Positions 17,545-26,923 of a stretch of DNA of 64,000 bases are shown here, piece after piece. A model generated the notes under the pieces. That model made no database searches. It was not told the DNA's origin and saw nothing but the letters and a program-made list of their open reading frames with translations. Numbering within the stretch: position 1 is the first letter of the stretch; every line of letters starts with the position of its first letter. The translations under genes and the position numbers were made by a program. The stretch spans positions 648,501 through 712,500 of the forward strand of contig NZ_OY787459.1 in assembly GCF_963678865.1 (NCBI RefSeq). Reading direction: 5' to 3'. Source of the DNA: Maridesulfovibrio sp. (GTDB lineage: Bacteria; Desulfobacterota; Desulfovibrionia; Desulfovibrionales; Desulfovibrionaceae).

Positions 17545-17760
17545 CTACTCAGCAGGTCCAAGAATACATTCAGCAGCTTCACGGCCCCACTGCACAGTCA
17601 GGTAGGCACGCTTGAACTCATCAACGGTGGAAGCATTACGTAATGCAGCCTTGGATTCTTCGCTTATTTGATTGAGATCAAACTCCTCAGGAGGTCGGAC
17701 GACAACTTCTTCCCAAATAGCGGAACCGCCCGGCTGGTCATCGACTTTACGTTGTCTCAT
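17545..17760 (-). CDS. small phage protein
   Basis: 71 residues, acidic and helical in its C-terminal half (EESKAALRNASTVDEFKRAYL), family unknown. It is separated by two bases from the next gene and directly abuts the stop of the fibre gene, so it is a member of the late operon. It may be a fibre or nozzle chaperone; nothing in the sequence decides this. Confidence 0.55.
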   Translation of the reverse strand: MRQRKVDDQPGGSAIWEEVVVRPPEEFDLNQISEESKAALRNASTVDEFKRAYLTVQWGREAAECILGPAE

Positions 17761-19896
17761 TTACGCACCCTCCTCAGTGTAGATTTTAGCGGCTTTCACG
17801 CGCAGAGATGGATCCCCGGAAAAACTCAGGGACAGGCGCTTGATATCAGGGTCAGTAAAAGGAACCTTTGCACAGGTATATTTGAGGGCATCCCCTGAAA
17901 GGATGCAGGTATCAATGGTGAGAGGTGTTGTGAAATCAGACTCAACAAATGACTGGCCGATTGCCCCAGCCGCAACTTTCAGTTGCACATCCTGCTTTTT
18001 CACTGCTTTGGCGGGTACGCCGGGGAGCGGAGGATCAACAGTTATAGAACTAGTAAAAACCGCATAAGGCGTCTTTCCATATTCAATATGACGAACATCC
18101 CCTTTGACATAATACTGGCCTGAACTGAAATCACCAATCATAGCGGCTCGCATTATAGGCGCAGTCAGTGGTGTGGCTGCAAATGTGACACTCCCAGCCA
18201 GATCAGCAATAGAATCAGGTCTGTTGTCCTTATCTCCATATTTGTATCCGAAACTGACTTGACCCTTGTCTACTGAGTATACGAGCCATATCTCCTTAGT
18301 TCTATCAATATCAGGAACTTCAAGGAAATTGCCGTAATCTGCACCATAGCAAGCAGCGAACCCCGTTTTCCCGCCAAACTCCGGCGCAGCTTTTGAGAAG
18401 AAAAAACCTATGGTCTGCTGCCCAGAACCACCCCCATAAGTATCGAAGTGTAACAGGTAAGCAAATGGATTGTTTATAGTAACTACATCCCAATTGCGTA
18501 TATGATAGAGGTAGTACATACCATCGGTATTAACAAAGTCATTAGCGAGTGCTGTAACGTCTGCACCAGTATTAAGTGCCGTTGAATACATACGCAATTG
18601 ATCTGCCCAACCATCAGCACCTACAGTGGCAGGGGTTACAGGAGCCTCGCCCAGCATACTGACTGTAGTCTTGGGCACCATCGTTGTGCTGGCTCTAATC
18701 GAGCCGATGGTTGTGAAGTTAACTACAACCACCTCGCCCTGATCCGTGAGAATCACATCCCCGGCGGCAACCGCTAGCGCCAGCTTGAGGACGGATTCGG
18801 TAGTACCGTCCTTCAACTGAATTAATCCCCCGAAGATAAAATACTCTACAATTCCACTAACAAAGGCTTTCCCCGTTGGGTTATCCAGCCCGGCGGTGGT
18901 TGCGGGGAGCTGCGCACCATCCGCATTTACATCAGCACCGGGATAACCGGCCTCGGTATCAGCAAAGGCAAGGGTAACTCCAGCTTTGACCCCCACATAG
19001 CGTACAGCAAGACTAACAGCATTTGATGGATCAGACAGAATTAACGAAAGCTGGGCAGCACGACAGGTGATAGGCCCGATCGTCTTAGGAGACTCCAGCT
19101 CAGTTACAACCGGCATGCGCATCTGGAAAGACTGCCCGGTAATGGAAAAATCCGTAATTTCATCAGGTAGATTGAAATGGAATTCAGTTGAATCAGGGTA
19201 GGTCTTACCGGCTTCAGGATGCTTGATTGTCCCGGAGACAAGAGTACCGCAATCAACCTCAAGAGCCTCCATTTCCAGAATAGGAACCGGAGTCATATAG
19301 CCAAGAAGCTCTTCATTGGAGAGACTGCGTTTGGCAAGTGCATCCGGATCCAAGCCTGCTTCAACATGTGTAAGGTCAGCCGGGACGGTCATTTCAATAA
19401 CCTTTACGGTGGTAAGCCCATCTACAAAAACAGCTGACTCAACAAAGCCGACAGACTTGTTGGGATAAGTCTTCACCGCCCTATTCACCGAAAAGAAGGA
19501 AGTAAAATCACCGGTAAGACTGAAGCTGTCTGCATTCTCATACTGGGGCAGGACAAAATCACCAGATGTATCCTTGGGACGGAGCCAACATTCAGCAGCC
19601 ATCTCTTCCCAGGTCTTAGCAGTCATGCGTATGTGAATACGGCTTTCCACCGGAAAGGCCAACGGAGCGGAACCTTCCTCGCCTCTGGAAACGGTCAGCA
19701 CATTATTGGCGCGTGCGGTGACGTTGATGAACTCCACAGCTTCAGTAGCCGGATTGACCAAGGCGCAGCGGAAATTATCCCCTTCCAGCAGATTCGGAAA
19801 CTTACCGGAATGATCAGCCGGAATAGTAATCTGGGTTGCGGAAGCATCAATGGCGGAAGTAATAAAGCTTTCCGCCAGATTTTTAAGAACAATCAT
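17761..19896 (-). CDS. putative tail fibre / receptor-binding protein
   Basis: 711 residues. The N-terminus (about 1-110: ITIPADHSGKFPNL, VEFINVTARANNVLTVSRGEEG, FPVESRIHIRMTAKTWEEM) is the adaptor motif commonly seen at the start of phage tail-fibre proteins. The middle is beta-rich. The region around 440-610 (FGGKTGFAACYGADYG, EIWLVYSVDKGQVSFGYKYGDK) resembles a lectin-like jelly roll that could bind surface glycans. The stop abuts the next gene. Receptor binding is inferred from domain order; no pectate-lyase or sialidase catalytic motif is seen. Confidence 0.7.
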   Translation of the reverse strand: MIVLKNLAESFITSAIDASATQITIPADHSGKFPNLLEGDNFRCALVNPATEAVEFINVTARANNVLTVSRGEEGSAPLAFPVESRIHIRMTAKTWEEMAAECWLRPKDTSGDFVLPQYENADSFSLTGDFTSFFSVNRAVKTYPNKSVGFVESAVFVDGLTTVKVIEMTVPADLTHVEAGLDPDALAKRSLSNEELLGYMTPVPILEMEALEVDCGTLVSGTIKHPEAGKTYPDSTEFHFNLPDEITDFSITGQSFQMRMPVVTELESPKTIGPITCRAAQLSLILSDPSNAVSLAVRYVGVKAGVTLAFADTEAGYPGADVNADGAQLPATTAGLDNPTGKAFVSGIVEYFIFGGLIQLKDGTTESVLKLALAVAAGDVILTDQGEVVVVNFTTIGSIRASTTMVPKTTVSMLGEAPVTPATVGADGWADQLRMYSTALNTGADVTALANDFVNTDGMYYLYHIRNWDVVTINNPFAYLLHFDTYGGGSGQQTIGFFFSKAAPEFGGKTGFAACYGADYGNFLEVPDIDRTKEIWLVYSVDKGQVSFGYKYGDKDNRPDSIADLAGSVTFAATPLTAPIMRAAMIGDFSSGQYYVKGDVRHIEYGKTPYAVFTSSITVDPPLPGVPAKAVKKQDVQLKVAAGAIGQSFVESDFTTPLTIDTCILSGDALKYTCAKVPFTDPDIKRLSLSFSGDPSLRVKAAKIYTEEGA

Positions 19897-20195
19897 AAAT
19901 CATCTCCATTGAAAGTAATAACCGGACCTATCCCCTGCCGCTTGACCAGCGCAGTGCAGGACATGCTGCTTTCGGAAGCAACATCCCCCACTTTGATCAT
20001 AGTATGGACGGTCTGAATCGATACAGCGGAGCAGCTTGTGCACTCACCGCGATCCCAGAGATCAAGATTCCCTCTCAGTTCAGTGTCAGAACAGCTTCTG
20101 GCTTCAGCACCCGCGTCAACTTCAAAGTGGCAGTAGCCGCCGCCCAACGGGAATTCAGCAACAGAACAACCACCTATACATGCAGAGCGAATCAC
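19893..20195 (-). CDS. small cysteine-containing phage protein
   Basis: 100 residues with seven cysteines, among them CIGGC and CTSC. No family recognised. It begins at GTG immediately after the TAA of the preceding gene and its stop overlaps the fibre ATG by four bases, so it is in the operon. It could be a fibre-associated baseplate or chaperone protein. Paired cysteines could bind metal or form disulphides, but spacing does not match a zinc ribbon I know. Confidence 0.55.
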   Translation of the reverse strand: MIRSACIGGCSVAEFPLGGGYCHFEVDAGAEARSCSDTELRGNLDLWDRGECTSCSAVSIQTVHTMIKVGDVASESSMSCTALVKRQGIGPVITFNGDDL

Positions 20196-20651
20196 TTAAC
20201 CGTCCTCAATGGCGAGGGTTTCAAGACGAACGTGAAATGTGTCACCCATGTAAACCATCCGGGCCAACTCAAGCGGTCCGAAGTAAAGAACGTTGCCGGC
20301 AATCTGCGCGTCCATGACTGCCCAGTGAGTGACCAGACCGACATCAGCGGTAAACTGCGGGAAACGGATTTCGTCAGTGTTCAGCAGACGTCCGTTGACA
20401 GGATCCGCTCCGAAGTTGGCCTGCTGACGCAGATAATTGGAATCCGCCGGAAGTTCAGTCGATAAATCCCCGATACGCAATGCGGCCAGAACCGCACCGT
20501 TCTTCTGAACTCTGAGATCCACAGAATCGGTTTCAATGATCCCGGCACGAAACAACGCCAACCAGACCTTTTCCGAAGGCTGGTACGGAACATTTTTGAG
20601 TACATGGGAAGCCAGTTTATTTTTGAGATATTGAGACTTGCAGGTATCCAT
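20196..20651 (-). CDS. phage tail-fibre-associated protein (Gp80-like)
   Basis: 151 residues. The pattern ALFRAG..., YLRQQANFGADPVNGRLLNTDEIRFPQFTADVG (residues split here), THWAVMDAQIAGNVLYFGPL, then GDTFHVRLETL matches the family of short tail-fibre/appendage proteins I recall as Gp80-like: start with a helix, an ALF strand, (F)GA, and LLYYG-like strands. Members usually sit beside fibre and connector genes, as here. It starts at ATG with an AGGAG ribosome site (AAGGAGAAATTTC before the start). Confidence 0.6.
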   Translation of the reverse strand: MDTCKSQYLKNKLASHVLKNVPYQPSEKVWLALFRAGIIETDSVDLRVQKNGAVLAALRIGDLSTELPADSNYLRQQANFGADPVNGRLLNTDEIRFPQFTADVGLVTHWAVMDAQIAGNVLYFGPLELARMVYMGDTFHVRLETLAIEDG

Positions 20652-20662
20652 GAAATTTCTCC

Positions 20663-21292
20663 TTAAAAGAAAGTAGGACTATTGATTTCCTGCTGGCAGT
20701 TGGTTCCGCCACGCAATTCCCGAATCCGGATCTCAGCCACACCGTCATCAAACTTTTTCTGCTCAACCTGTGACCGGGCAGGATCAGACCACGGCTTATC
20801 AGGAACCAGCATGAGCATGGCCTTTGCTCCGGAAGCAATGACTTCACCATGGAAATCCAGCAGGAACTTGGGGCAGGACTTGGCGGTTACATACGGAGCA
20901 AGAACGTTCACAGTCTGCAGCACAGCTTCCTCATCCTCACTAGGACAGGGAACAAGGCGCACAACACCCGGCTCTTCAACCTGAAAAGAATTGGGAATGC
21001 CCGGTTCATCACGAACAACACGGTCATCAAGAGGGATCAGGATCTCATCCCGGAAAGCAACCTCACGGGTACTGACCACTGTTGCTTCAGCTGGAGGCTC
21101 GAACACATAACGGCACTCATCCTTGTAAACGTCCATAAGATCGGAACGATGCCGCCAGACACGGGAATCCTTGCAGAAACGAATTGCAGCTCTACGCAAT
21201 TCCGGCATGATCTGCGGAACCGGACAACGCGGGAGTGAGGATTGCAGCAGCGGAAGGAAATCACGCCAGCCGACCATGAGCAACTTAGCCAT
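20663..21292 (-). CDS. putative head-tail adaptor / tail accessory protein
   Basis: 209 residues. The N-terminal pattern WRDFLPLLQSSLPRCPVPQI followed by LRRAAIRFCKDSRVWRH is shared by podovirus adaptor proteins that sit under the portal (P22 gp4-like role) and recruit the tail. A beta-rich middle and a basic helical C-terminus follow. Its start overlaps the preceding gene by eight bases. Assignment is based on that motif and on the position just downstream of the capsid genes. Confidence 0.6.
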   Translation of the reverse strand: MAKLLMVGWRDFLPLLQSSLPRCPVPQIMPELRRAAIRFCKDSRVWRHRSDLMDVYKDECRYVFEPPAEATVVSTREVAFRDEILIPLDDRVVRDEPGIPNSFQVEEPGVVRLVPCPSEDEEAVLQTVNVLAPYVTAKSCPKFLLDFHGEVIASGAKAMLMLVPDKPWSDPARSQVEQKKFDDGVAEIRIRELRGGTNCQQEINSPTFF

Positions 21293-21935
21293 TGTTCACC
21301 TTCCCGCTATTAGGACTGATCAGCAGCCGGGCCTTGGCTTCCTCACCAAGGGAAACGTACATCTGACGCAAAGCATCCATGCCCTTCTGCCAACTGCTGG
21401 GAGAAGAATTGCTCCGAGCCCAGCAACGATAAAGCACGTAATCTTCCAGAGGATCGGAAAAGATGTCGGGGACAATGAGTTCCTGCTCCACCGACTCAAG
21501 CTTCGGAGGCCTGCGCGAATACTCCAGCTCCACACGCACACCTGCAGCCGGAGCCGGAGAAACCCAGAACACGGTAGGAACCTCTTCCTCAAAGGCGTAA
21601 TTATCCACCACTGAAGAAGGAGGTTCCCCGTGCCATGCAAGATTGGCCTCATCAAGAGAATTCCGGTCTACCGGAGTAATGGCCATTCCGGGAGTGCCAT
21701 CACCGTTGACGTTCCTGACCAGACCGATAAAACGGCCCTGATCAGGAACATCCTGCCGGGTAGAACCTGTTTCCAGTGTTACCCGCTCCACTACGGAACT
21801 GGCATCCGGCCGAAGCATGACCAGATGACGCTGCGCCCTGGTGATAAGATCAAGAAGATCTTCGTCGTTCCAACGCACACCGTCAGGGTCATGCAGGGCT
21901 TTGCGCAGTCCGGTCATGAGTTCCGAGGCGAGCAT
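21285..21935 (-). CDS. DUF6682-like connector protein
   Basis: 216 residues. The pattern ALHDPDGVRWNDEDLLDLITRAQRHLVMLRPDA (residues about 12-44) is the signature of the DUF6682 phage family. YVLYRCWARSNSSPSSW near 165-185 is its typical second helix (ALYRAYAKDADY-like). Family members lie between capsid and tail genes and are thought to act as connector or tail-tube-like adaptors (T7 gp11 role), which is inference. The start overlaps the upstream stop by one base. Confidence 0.65.
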   Translation of the reverse strand: MLASELMTGLRKALHDPDGVRWNDEDLLDLITRAQRHLVMLRPDASSVVERVTLETGSTRQDVPDQGRFIGLVRNVNGDGTPGMAITPVDRNSLDEANLAWHGEPPSSVVDNYAFEEEVPTVFWVSPAPAAGVRVELEYSRRPPKLESVEQELIVPDIFSDPLEDYVLYRCWARSNSSPSSWQKGMDALRQMYVSLGEEAKARLLISPNSGKVNNG

Positions 21936-22465
21936 TAGTCAGCGACCCTGATATTGTAACGAGGAACCTGACGTTCTCGATATGTCACACCGTTTCCATC
22001 ACCTTCATCATGGACTTCACGCATAGTATAAGAAGCATCCCTGAGAACCTTGTAAATGGACATGGGGACAGGCACATCAACACCACGCTTGATCTGGTAG
22101 GGAACGGCATTAACAGAAGCAAAGACATCATCTTTGCCGTCAGCGCCTTCGCCTTCAGCAATATTAATGGTAATCTTCTCTTCATTCTGCAGCCGCTTAA
22201 GCTCAGACTTTTCGACCAGCGCAGCATGCTTATCCAGCTTGCGGTTTTCAGCCTCAAGCTTTTCACGGGCAGATTTTTCAAATGATAGCTCTGTTGAAAG
22301 CAAAGCTCTTGCGCCTTCAGACTGCTGCAGAGCTTCTTCTTTTTCTGCAAGCTGTCTACGAAGCTCAGCCACTTCTTCCGGACTCAACGCTTCAACCTTT
22401 GCTTCTGTTTCATTGACCGAAGTTTCCGGCGTTTTTTTATCTTCGGCTTTCTCATTCTTACTCAT
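21935..22465 (-). CDS. coiled-coil phage capsid-associated protein
   Basis: 176 residues. About residues 20-105 form an uninterrupted coiled coil (EEVAELRRQLAEKEEALQQ, KLEAENRKLDKHAALVEKSE). The C-terminal 65 residues are globular and contain PYQIKRGVDVPVPMSIYKVL. It lies just downstream of the capsid gene. A minor capsid or head-completion protein is plausible. Family not recognised. Confidence 0.6.
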   Translation of the reverse strand: MSKNEKAEDKKTPETSVNETEAKVEALSPEEVAELRRQLAEKEEALQQSEGARALLSTELSFEKSAREKLEAENRKLDKHAALVEKSELKRLQNEEKITINIAEGEGADGKDDVFASVNAVPYQIKRGVDVPVPMSIYKVLRDASYTMREVHDEGDGNGVTYRERQVPRYNIRVAD

Positions 22466-22478
22466 TTCAGATCACTCC

Positions 22479-23492
22479 TTATGCTTCCGGAGGAATTTCA
22501 GTTACAGCCACTTCAAGGCGGACCATCCAGGCATCATTCAGAATGGAGCCGGTGTAGTAAGTGATCCAGCCGACACTGCCCCGCTGTCCGAGCTTGTCAC
22601 TCTTACTGGGGGTGTCAGGATTCACTACCTTGGGAACAACAGCTTCCTTGCCTTTAAGAGCTACATCCCCATAAGCATCGGCTCCGATAATGTAGATGGG
22701 ATAAACATCGGCATTGGTGCCGGATTCAGAAAGCATTTCCGTTCCGGAAGCGGCCTTCGCACCACCGGCATCAACAAGGGGCTCAATGGAAGTGGAAACC
22801 ACGTAACGGACATCCTCAACCTTACCGATTTCATTCTCGTAAGGAGTAAGCTGACCGTATTCTTCAACCGGCACAAAACCGGGCATTTCGCGGATATCGG
22901 ATTCGCAATCGGAATGAGTGATACCGATGAAAGAAGCCGCTACAGCCTTGGTTCCATACTTCACACTGGAAGACATGACCTTGGTGACCTTGCGAGCTTT
23001 CTGCCGCTTGAGAGCACGGGTAGCCAGACGCTGCACACTCTTGGTGATGGGCTTGGTAACGGTTCCTCGGGAAGTTCCGCCGGAATAAATCACGTTGGTA
23101 CCGGCACGGACAATACCTTCCAGAACCATATCAAGGGTCTGTCCGGCCTGTTCGCCAAGAATGTCCATGGACTCCTGAAGCACAGGATCTTCGTGGGTAT
23201 CCTGAATCACATCGGTCAGCTCAATGTAGTCACCGTACTGTTTCAAAGTTGCGGTAACGTCAGTCTTGGTGAGCTTCTTGCCGGCAGGGGTTACACCCTC
23301 AACGAGCGGTGTAGTTGCCGGTTCCAGAGCATTATACCTGCGCCACTTGATAAGCTGCCCTTTATTCTTGGGCATCTTTAATGACTGACCGAATTTACCG
23401 AAGATATTGTAATTTGCAGCCCTTTTGAGAAAACCGGGCACTGAGTAACCGGCTGTTCTGGGGCTGATATCGCCATAAATGGTAGTTGCCAT
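22479..23492 (-). CDS. major capsid protein, N4-gp56 family
   Basis: 337 residues. The N-terminus (ISPRTAGYSVPGFLKRA, KGQLIKWRRYNAL), the middle (YGDYIELTDVIQDTHEDP, LGEQAGQTLDMVLEGIV) and the C-terminal portion with YPIYIIGADAYGDVALKG match the N4-gp56 type HK97-fold capsid family as I know it. The length is at the short end for that family. It sits in the expected order scaffold, capsid, connector. An AGGAG-type ribosome site precedes the ATG. Confidence 0.85.
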   Translation of the reverse strand: MATTIYGDISPRTAGYSVPGFLKRAANYNIFGKFGQSLKMPKNKGQLIKWRRYNALEPATTPLVEGVTPAGKKLTKTDVTATLKQYGDYIELTDVIQDTHEDPVLQESMDILGEQAGQTLDMVLEGIVRAGTNVIYSGGTSRGTVTKPITKSVQRLATRALKRQKARKVTKVMSSSVKYGTKAVAASFIGITHSDCESDIREMPGFVPVEEYGQLTPYENEIGKVEDVRYVVSTSIEPLVDAGGAKAASGTEMLSESGTNADVYPIYIIGADAYGDVALKGKEAVVPKVVNPDTPSKSDKLGQRGSVGWITYYTGSILNDAWMVRLEVAVTEIPPEA

Positions 23493-23500
23493 TTCAACTC

Positions 23501-24484
23501 CTAATCTTCAGCCGCTGCGGCATCGAACCCGCCGTCAAAATCATCTTCATCGGGTCCTCTTTTGCCACTCACAGCCTTGCGTTTACCGGGAACCGCAAGA
23601 ATATCCTTGGCCGCTTTCTTATCGACCTTGTCTTCTTTGGTCCCGGAGGTTGCTTCCTTGTATCTGGTCAACAAATCGGACACTTCTGAAGCGCTGCCGG
23701 ATTTCTGTACACGCTTGGCTTCAACAGCTTCTTTGTAGGGAAGCCCTTCAATCCAGCCGTCAAACCCGGCATTGAATTTGCCGAGCTTTTCAGGATCAGC
23801 GATCAGCTGTGCATAATCCGGATGCGCTTTGCCGATCTCAGCAAAATGAGTTCTGCGCGCTTCCTGTTCATGACGGCTGATCACAGCCTCCACACGAGGA
23901 TTGACCTGCCGGAGCTGATGAACGGATTCCAGCATGCCGACCACTGCCTCAGGACCGTATTCCAACAGATTGGACCGGTAACGCTGGCCCTGCTCGGAAT
24001 CTTCCAGCAGAATGTCCTTGTACTGCGGGTTAAGCTTAAGGATCGATTCAGTCTCGGCCTTGATGTCTTCAGGGACATCCACCAGCGCGGGAGAATCCCC
24101 TGCAGCCTGATCCGGCTGTTCCTGTTTACCGAAGTACTGCTCCAGAATATTCCGGCCTTCAGCCAGCGGATCCGCGTCTTCGCTTCCGTGCGATTCTTCG
24201 TCTTCAGTGTCCGATGAATCCGGATATTCCCCGGATTCATCCTCATCAGGTAAAATCTGGTCTGAAGCGGCCCCTTCATCTTCAAGGCCTTCATCTTCGG
24301 ACTGGGGGTCACCCTCGCCCCCGTCTTCGGCTTTTAGCTCTGAATCATCAGAATCTTCCTGCGGATCCTCATTCAAGAATTCGTCAGCAAGCTCGTCAGC
24401 TGATTCAGCAGCATCAAAAGCATTTTCGAAATCTTCCCGTTCCTGCTTCTGTTCATCAGTATGGAGTGTGTCTTCAGCCATCAT
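23501..24484 (-). CDS. acidic scaffold-like capsid assembly protein
   Basis: 327 residues. The N-terminal 120 are extremely acidic and Glu/Asp/Ser rich (EDPQEDSDDSELKAEDGG). The central part is helical (ILKLNPQYKDILLEDSEQGQ, VGMLESVHQLRQVNPRVEAV). The C-terminus is basic then acidic (KRKAVSGKRGPDEDDFDGG). Acid-rich N-terminus with helical body just upstream of a capsid gene is the usual form of a phage scaffold. It lacks a serine-protease motif, so it is not an obvious prohead protease fusion. Confidence 0.7.
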   Translation of the reverse strand: MMAEDTLHTDEQKQEREDFENAFDAAESADELADEFLNEDPQEDSDDSELKAEDGGEGDPQSEDEGLEDEGAASDQILPDEDESGEYPDSSDTEDEESHGSEDADPLAEGRNILEQYFGKQEQPDQAAGDSPALVDVPEDIKAETESILKLNPQYKDILLEDSEQGQRYRSNLLEYGPEAVVGMLESVHQLRQVNPRVEAVISRHEQEARRTHFAEIGKAHPDYAQLIADPEKLGKFNAGFDGWIEGLPYKEAVEAKRVQKSGSASEVSDLLTRYKEATSGTKEDKVDKKAAKDILAVPGKRKAVSGKRGPDEDDFDGGFDAAAAED

Positions 24485-24491
24485 TTCCTCC

Positions 24492-24719
24492 TTAGTATGG
24501 ATTCTTGCTTTCTTTAGTTTCCTTGAGCGGAGTCAGATCCTGCAAAAAATCCCGATAAGCCTTGATCCTGCCCTGCAACTGCGGGACGGCCTCAACACGG
24601 GCATTGACCAGATTTTCCGTTTCTTCCTGAATCCGCAGCTTTAGAAATTCACGCACTTTGTTTACGGCTGAACCACCGCACTCAAGGAGTTCTTTTATTT
24701 TCATCTGGCTAGTCATCAT
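24492..24719 (-). CDS. small helical phage protein between staple-like and scaffold genes
   Basis: 75 residues from ATG at 24719 (a second ATG follows directly), helical, with KIKELLECGGSAVNKVREFL and QGRIKAYRDFLQDL. The open frame extends up to 24842, but its upstream part only overlaps the neighbouring gene in another frame and looks non-coding. A GGAG ribosome site sits about 10 bases before 24719, which decided the start. The gene overlaps its upstream neighbour by about 11 bases. Role unknown. Confidence 0.55.
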   Translation of the reverse strand: MMTSQMKIKELLECGGSAVNKVREFLKLRIQEETENLVNARVEAVPQLQGRIKAYRDFLQDLTPLKETKESKNPY

Positions 24720-25032
24720 CTTCATCAGCTCCGGCGTTGAATCCATCCTCAAAGCTTCCGGCGGTATCGATACCCATCGCCACCAACTGCAGCTCAATAT
24801 TTTTGTCCTTGCCGCCCGGTTGCGCCCTGGCACCGCAGACATAAGCCCTTGCTTCCAGCTTCACGGTGGAACCGACCTTCATATCTTTGGGCTTCAAACC
24901 CAGCTTAGAAATAACCTTGTCATCTAAATGAAGCCGCAAACCCCACGGGAATTCTTCATGCTCCGCCACAACTTCAACCTTAGAAGTCTTCTTTTTCTTT
25001 TCCGGTTTAAGCCGCAGCTCTACCAGCTTCAT
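24709..25032 (-). CDS. capsid-staple-like phage protein
   Basis: 107 residues. The pattern MKLVELRLKPEKKKKTSK, then EEFPWGLRLHLDDKVISKLG and VGSTVKLEARAYV, ends in an acidic tail. PWGLxLHLDD with a following beta strand is what I recall from short capsid-staple or decoration-type proteins encoded beside portal and capsid genes. It overlaps the portal 3' end by 26 bases. Function (tying neighbouring capsid subunits) is transferred from the family. Confidence 0.65.
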   Translation of the reverse strand: MKLVELRLKPEKKKKTSKVEVVAEHEEFPWGLRLHLDDKVISKLGLKPKDMKVGSTVKLEARAYVCGARAQPGGKDKNIELQLVAMGIDTAGSFEDGFNAGADEDDD

Positions 25033-26923
25033 GCTGACCTCCTTCCGGCATTAAAGCACCGGCCTGCTGTTGCAGCATGGAAAGCAATTCATGCTGCACA
25101 TCCACGCCTTTATTTTCCAATTCTTCAACCAATGCTTGAACATTTGCCCTTGCAGATTCCACAAGCCTTTCACGCTCATAGCTTTCCTTTTCCCGTGCAG
25201 AACGCAGAACGCCTTCCGGCAATTCAAGGTTCTTGCTGATTTCCTTGAGCAGCTTTTCATCATCCACCCAGCCCTCAAAACGAGGATTGTCTGTGATGGC
25301 CAGAACGGTCTGCATACGTTCAAGCTGCACCTCCTTGGCCATGAGCACAGAGGTCCCGGTGGCAATAATTTCGAAATCGCCTTTGATATCCTTTCGGGAG
25401 TTAAACTGCATGTTCCAGAAGTACATTTTCTTGAAAAACGGACGGGTAATGTTCTCATCATGGGACTTAACCAGATCCTTTAGAATCTGGTGCGCAGCCC
25501 CGATAAGCATGGACAGACCACGGGCTGTCTTACCAGCTCCACGCATCTGGGAGCCGTCACCGCCCATGAAGCGCGGCACGGACATATCGTCCACCATGTC
25601 GTTGAAAACCCGAACCAGTGCCATGAGCTCGTTGGTATAGGAAGGGACAGAGAAAAATTTAAGAGCCTTATTCATGTCCTCCACGGATCTGAAAGGCCAG
25701 AACTTGAAAGCATAGATGTCACGCGGATCCTCATCCTGAGTGAAGGCGCTCATATTGGCGGCAACCTGAGGACCGCAGGAAACAGCGGCATTATCCAGCA
25801 GCATGCGCATGGACGAGTTCAAGGCCTTCTGCGGATGACGCAGCAGTGTGGGCAGACCGTCACCCCAGATTGAATCCTCATCTTCCACGAAGTAATCAAA
25901 CTGGTAAGGGATGGTTGCGCCCTCGAGCGGATTGATGACCGCCTTGATGACCTTATCGCCCAGCATCCAGACGTTAGCCGGGAAGATCTCAGCAAGATCC
26001 TCTTCCGGAATTTTGATACCTACAGAAGCAAGCTGATCCCCGGTAAGAGTTCCCCAGAACTCATAAACACGGTAACGCTTATCCATCTTGCGGGTTTCAC
26101 CGCTGCCGATCTTCTGCTGCAGCTTCAGCGCCTTGTAAGAATCAAGGTCACCGTCTTTGTTGTCGCGTAGGTAATCGGTGATGGTCTGTTTATTGAATCC
26201 GGGATAAGTCAGCAGATCCAGAACCTGCCTGCGGTTATAAATGTGGTCCTGAAAGATATGCTCACAATCCTCAAGACGGGTGGCATTAGCATCCGGATAC
26301 GCATTCCAGACAGAAACATCTTCATAATATGGACGCAGCTCAGTTACCTGCGACTTCTGCAGCTGCCAGCTTCCGTCTTCAGCAATGGCGTATCCTTCGC
26401 GGAATTCCTCACGCACCAGCGGTCCTTTCAGGATTCCGGTACCGTACTTAAGCTTCTGCTCTGCCACAGACTTGCAAACCGCACGATAAGACTTGCGACC
26501 GGAACCGCCCACCAGTTGGTCAGCAATTTCCTCACACATGGCCTCGCAGGAAGCTTTAGCCTTTTTATCCACCAGCTTTTCAAGCTCATCCTGTGAAAGT
26601 TCCTGCCCCTGCGCTGCGGCCTGCTGCTGGTAGTGAGTAATAACCGAAGGATGCAGTTCCGGTCTGGGGGAAGGTTTAAGATCCCAATTGTGCTCTTCAG
26701 ATGCAGGAAACAGAAAATCCATTACCTGCGTAAGCACGGTATTCAGCTTTACCCGCGTAGCCGGCACATACATCTTGGAACGCTTGATCTTATTCAGCTC
26801 GTCAGGTTCATATTCGCTTTTCGTCTGCAAATAGTCCTTCATCCATACTTCTTCCTTGGAAGCACGGGCTGACTCCGCTTCGCTGAAAAGCGTCTTTATG
26901 AATACACCGAGATCCTGACTCAT
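25007..26923 (-). CDS. portal protein
   Basis: 638 residues, typical for a podovirus portal. Recognisable pieces are YVPATRVKLNTVLTQVMDFLFPASEEHN near 50-75 (split for length), DVSVWNAYPDANATRLEDCEHIF near 210-230, the GDGLPTLLRHPQKALNSSMRML helix near 355-375 and a Gln/Glu-rich C-terminal helix that would form the barrel. The portal is the dodecameric DNA gate at one capsid vertex and docks the terminase. The start overlaps the holin stop by four bases, so lysis and head genes are one transcription unit. Confidence 0.85.
   Translation of the reverse strand: MSQDLGVFIKTLFSEAESARASKEEVWMKDYLQTKSEYEPDELNKIKRSKMYVPATRVKLNTVLTQVMDFLFPASEEHNWDLKPSPRPELHPSVITHYQQQAAAQGQELSQDELEKLVDKKAKASCEAMCEEIADQLVGGSGRKSYRAVCKSVAEQKLKYGTGILKGPLVREEFREGYAIAEDGSWQLQKSQVTELRPYYEDVSVWNAYPDANATRLEDCEHIFQDHIYNRRQVLDLLTYPGFNKQTITDYLRDNKDGDLDSYKALKLQQKIGSGETRKMDKRYRVYEFWGTLTGDQLASVGIKIPEEDLAEIFPANVWMLGDKVIKAVINPLEGATIPYQFDYFVEDEDSIWGDGLPTLLRHPQKALNSSMRMLLDNAAVSCGPQVAANMSAFTQDEDPRDIYAFKFWPFRSVEDMNKALKFFSVPSYTNELMALVRVFNDMVDDMSVPRFMGGDGSQMRGAGKTARGLSMLIGAAHQILKDLVKSHDENITRPFFKKMYFWNMQFNSRKDIKGDFEIIATGTSVLMAKEVQLERMQTVLAITDNPRFEGWVDDEKLLKEISKNLELPEGVLRSAREKESYERERLVESARANVQALVEELENKGVDVQHELLSMLQQQAGALMPEGGQHEAGRAAA

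Noticed and set aside
17761..21292. Diversity-generating retroelement in the fibre region
   Set aside because: No reverse transcriptase gene and no template/variable repeat pair were seen.
22134..23381. 415-residue + strand frame opposite capsid genes
   Set aside because: Shadow of the major capsid and coiled-coil genes, which carry recognisable motifs.
24720..24842. Upstream extension of the small helical gene
   Set aside because: It overlaps the capsid-staple-like gene in another frame and has Trp/Arg-rich non-protein-like composition; the ribosome site supports 24719.
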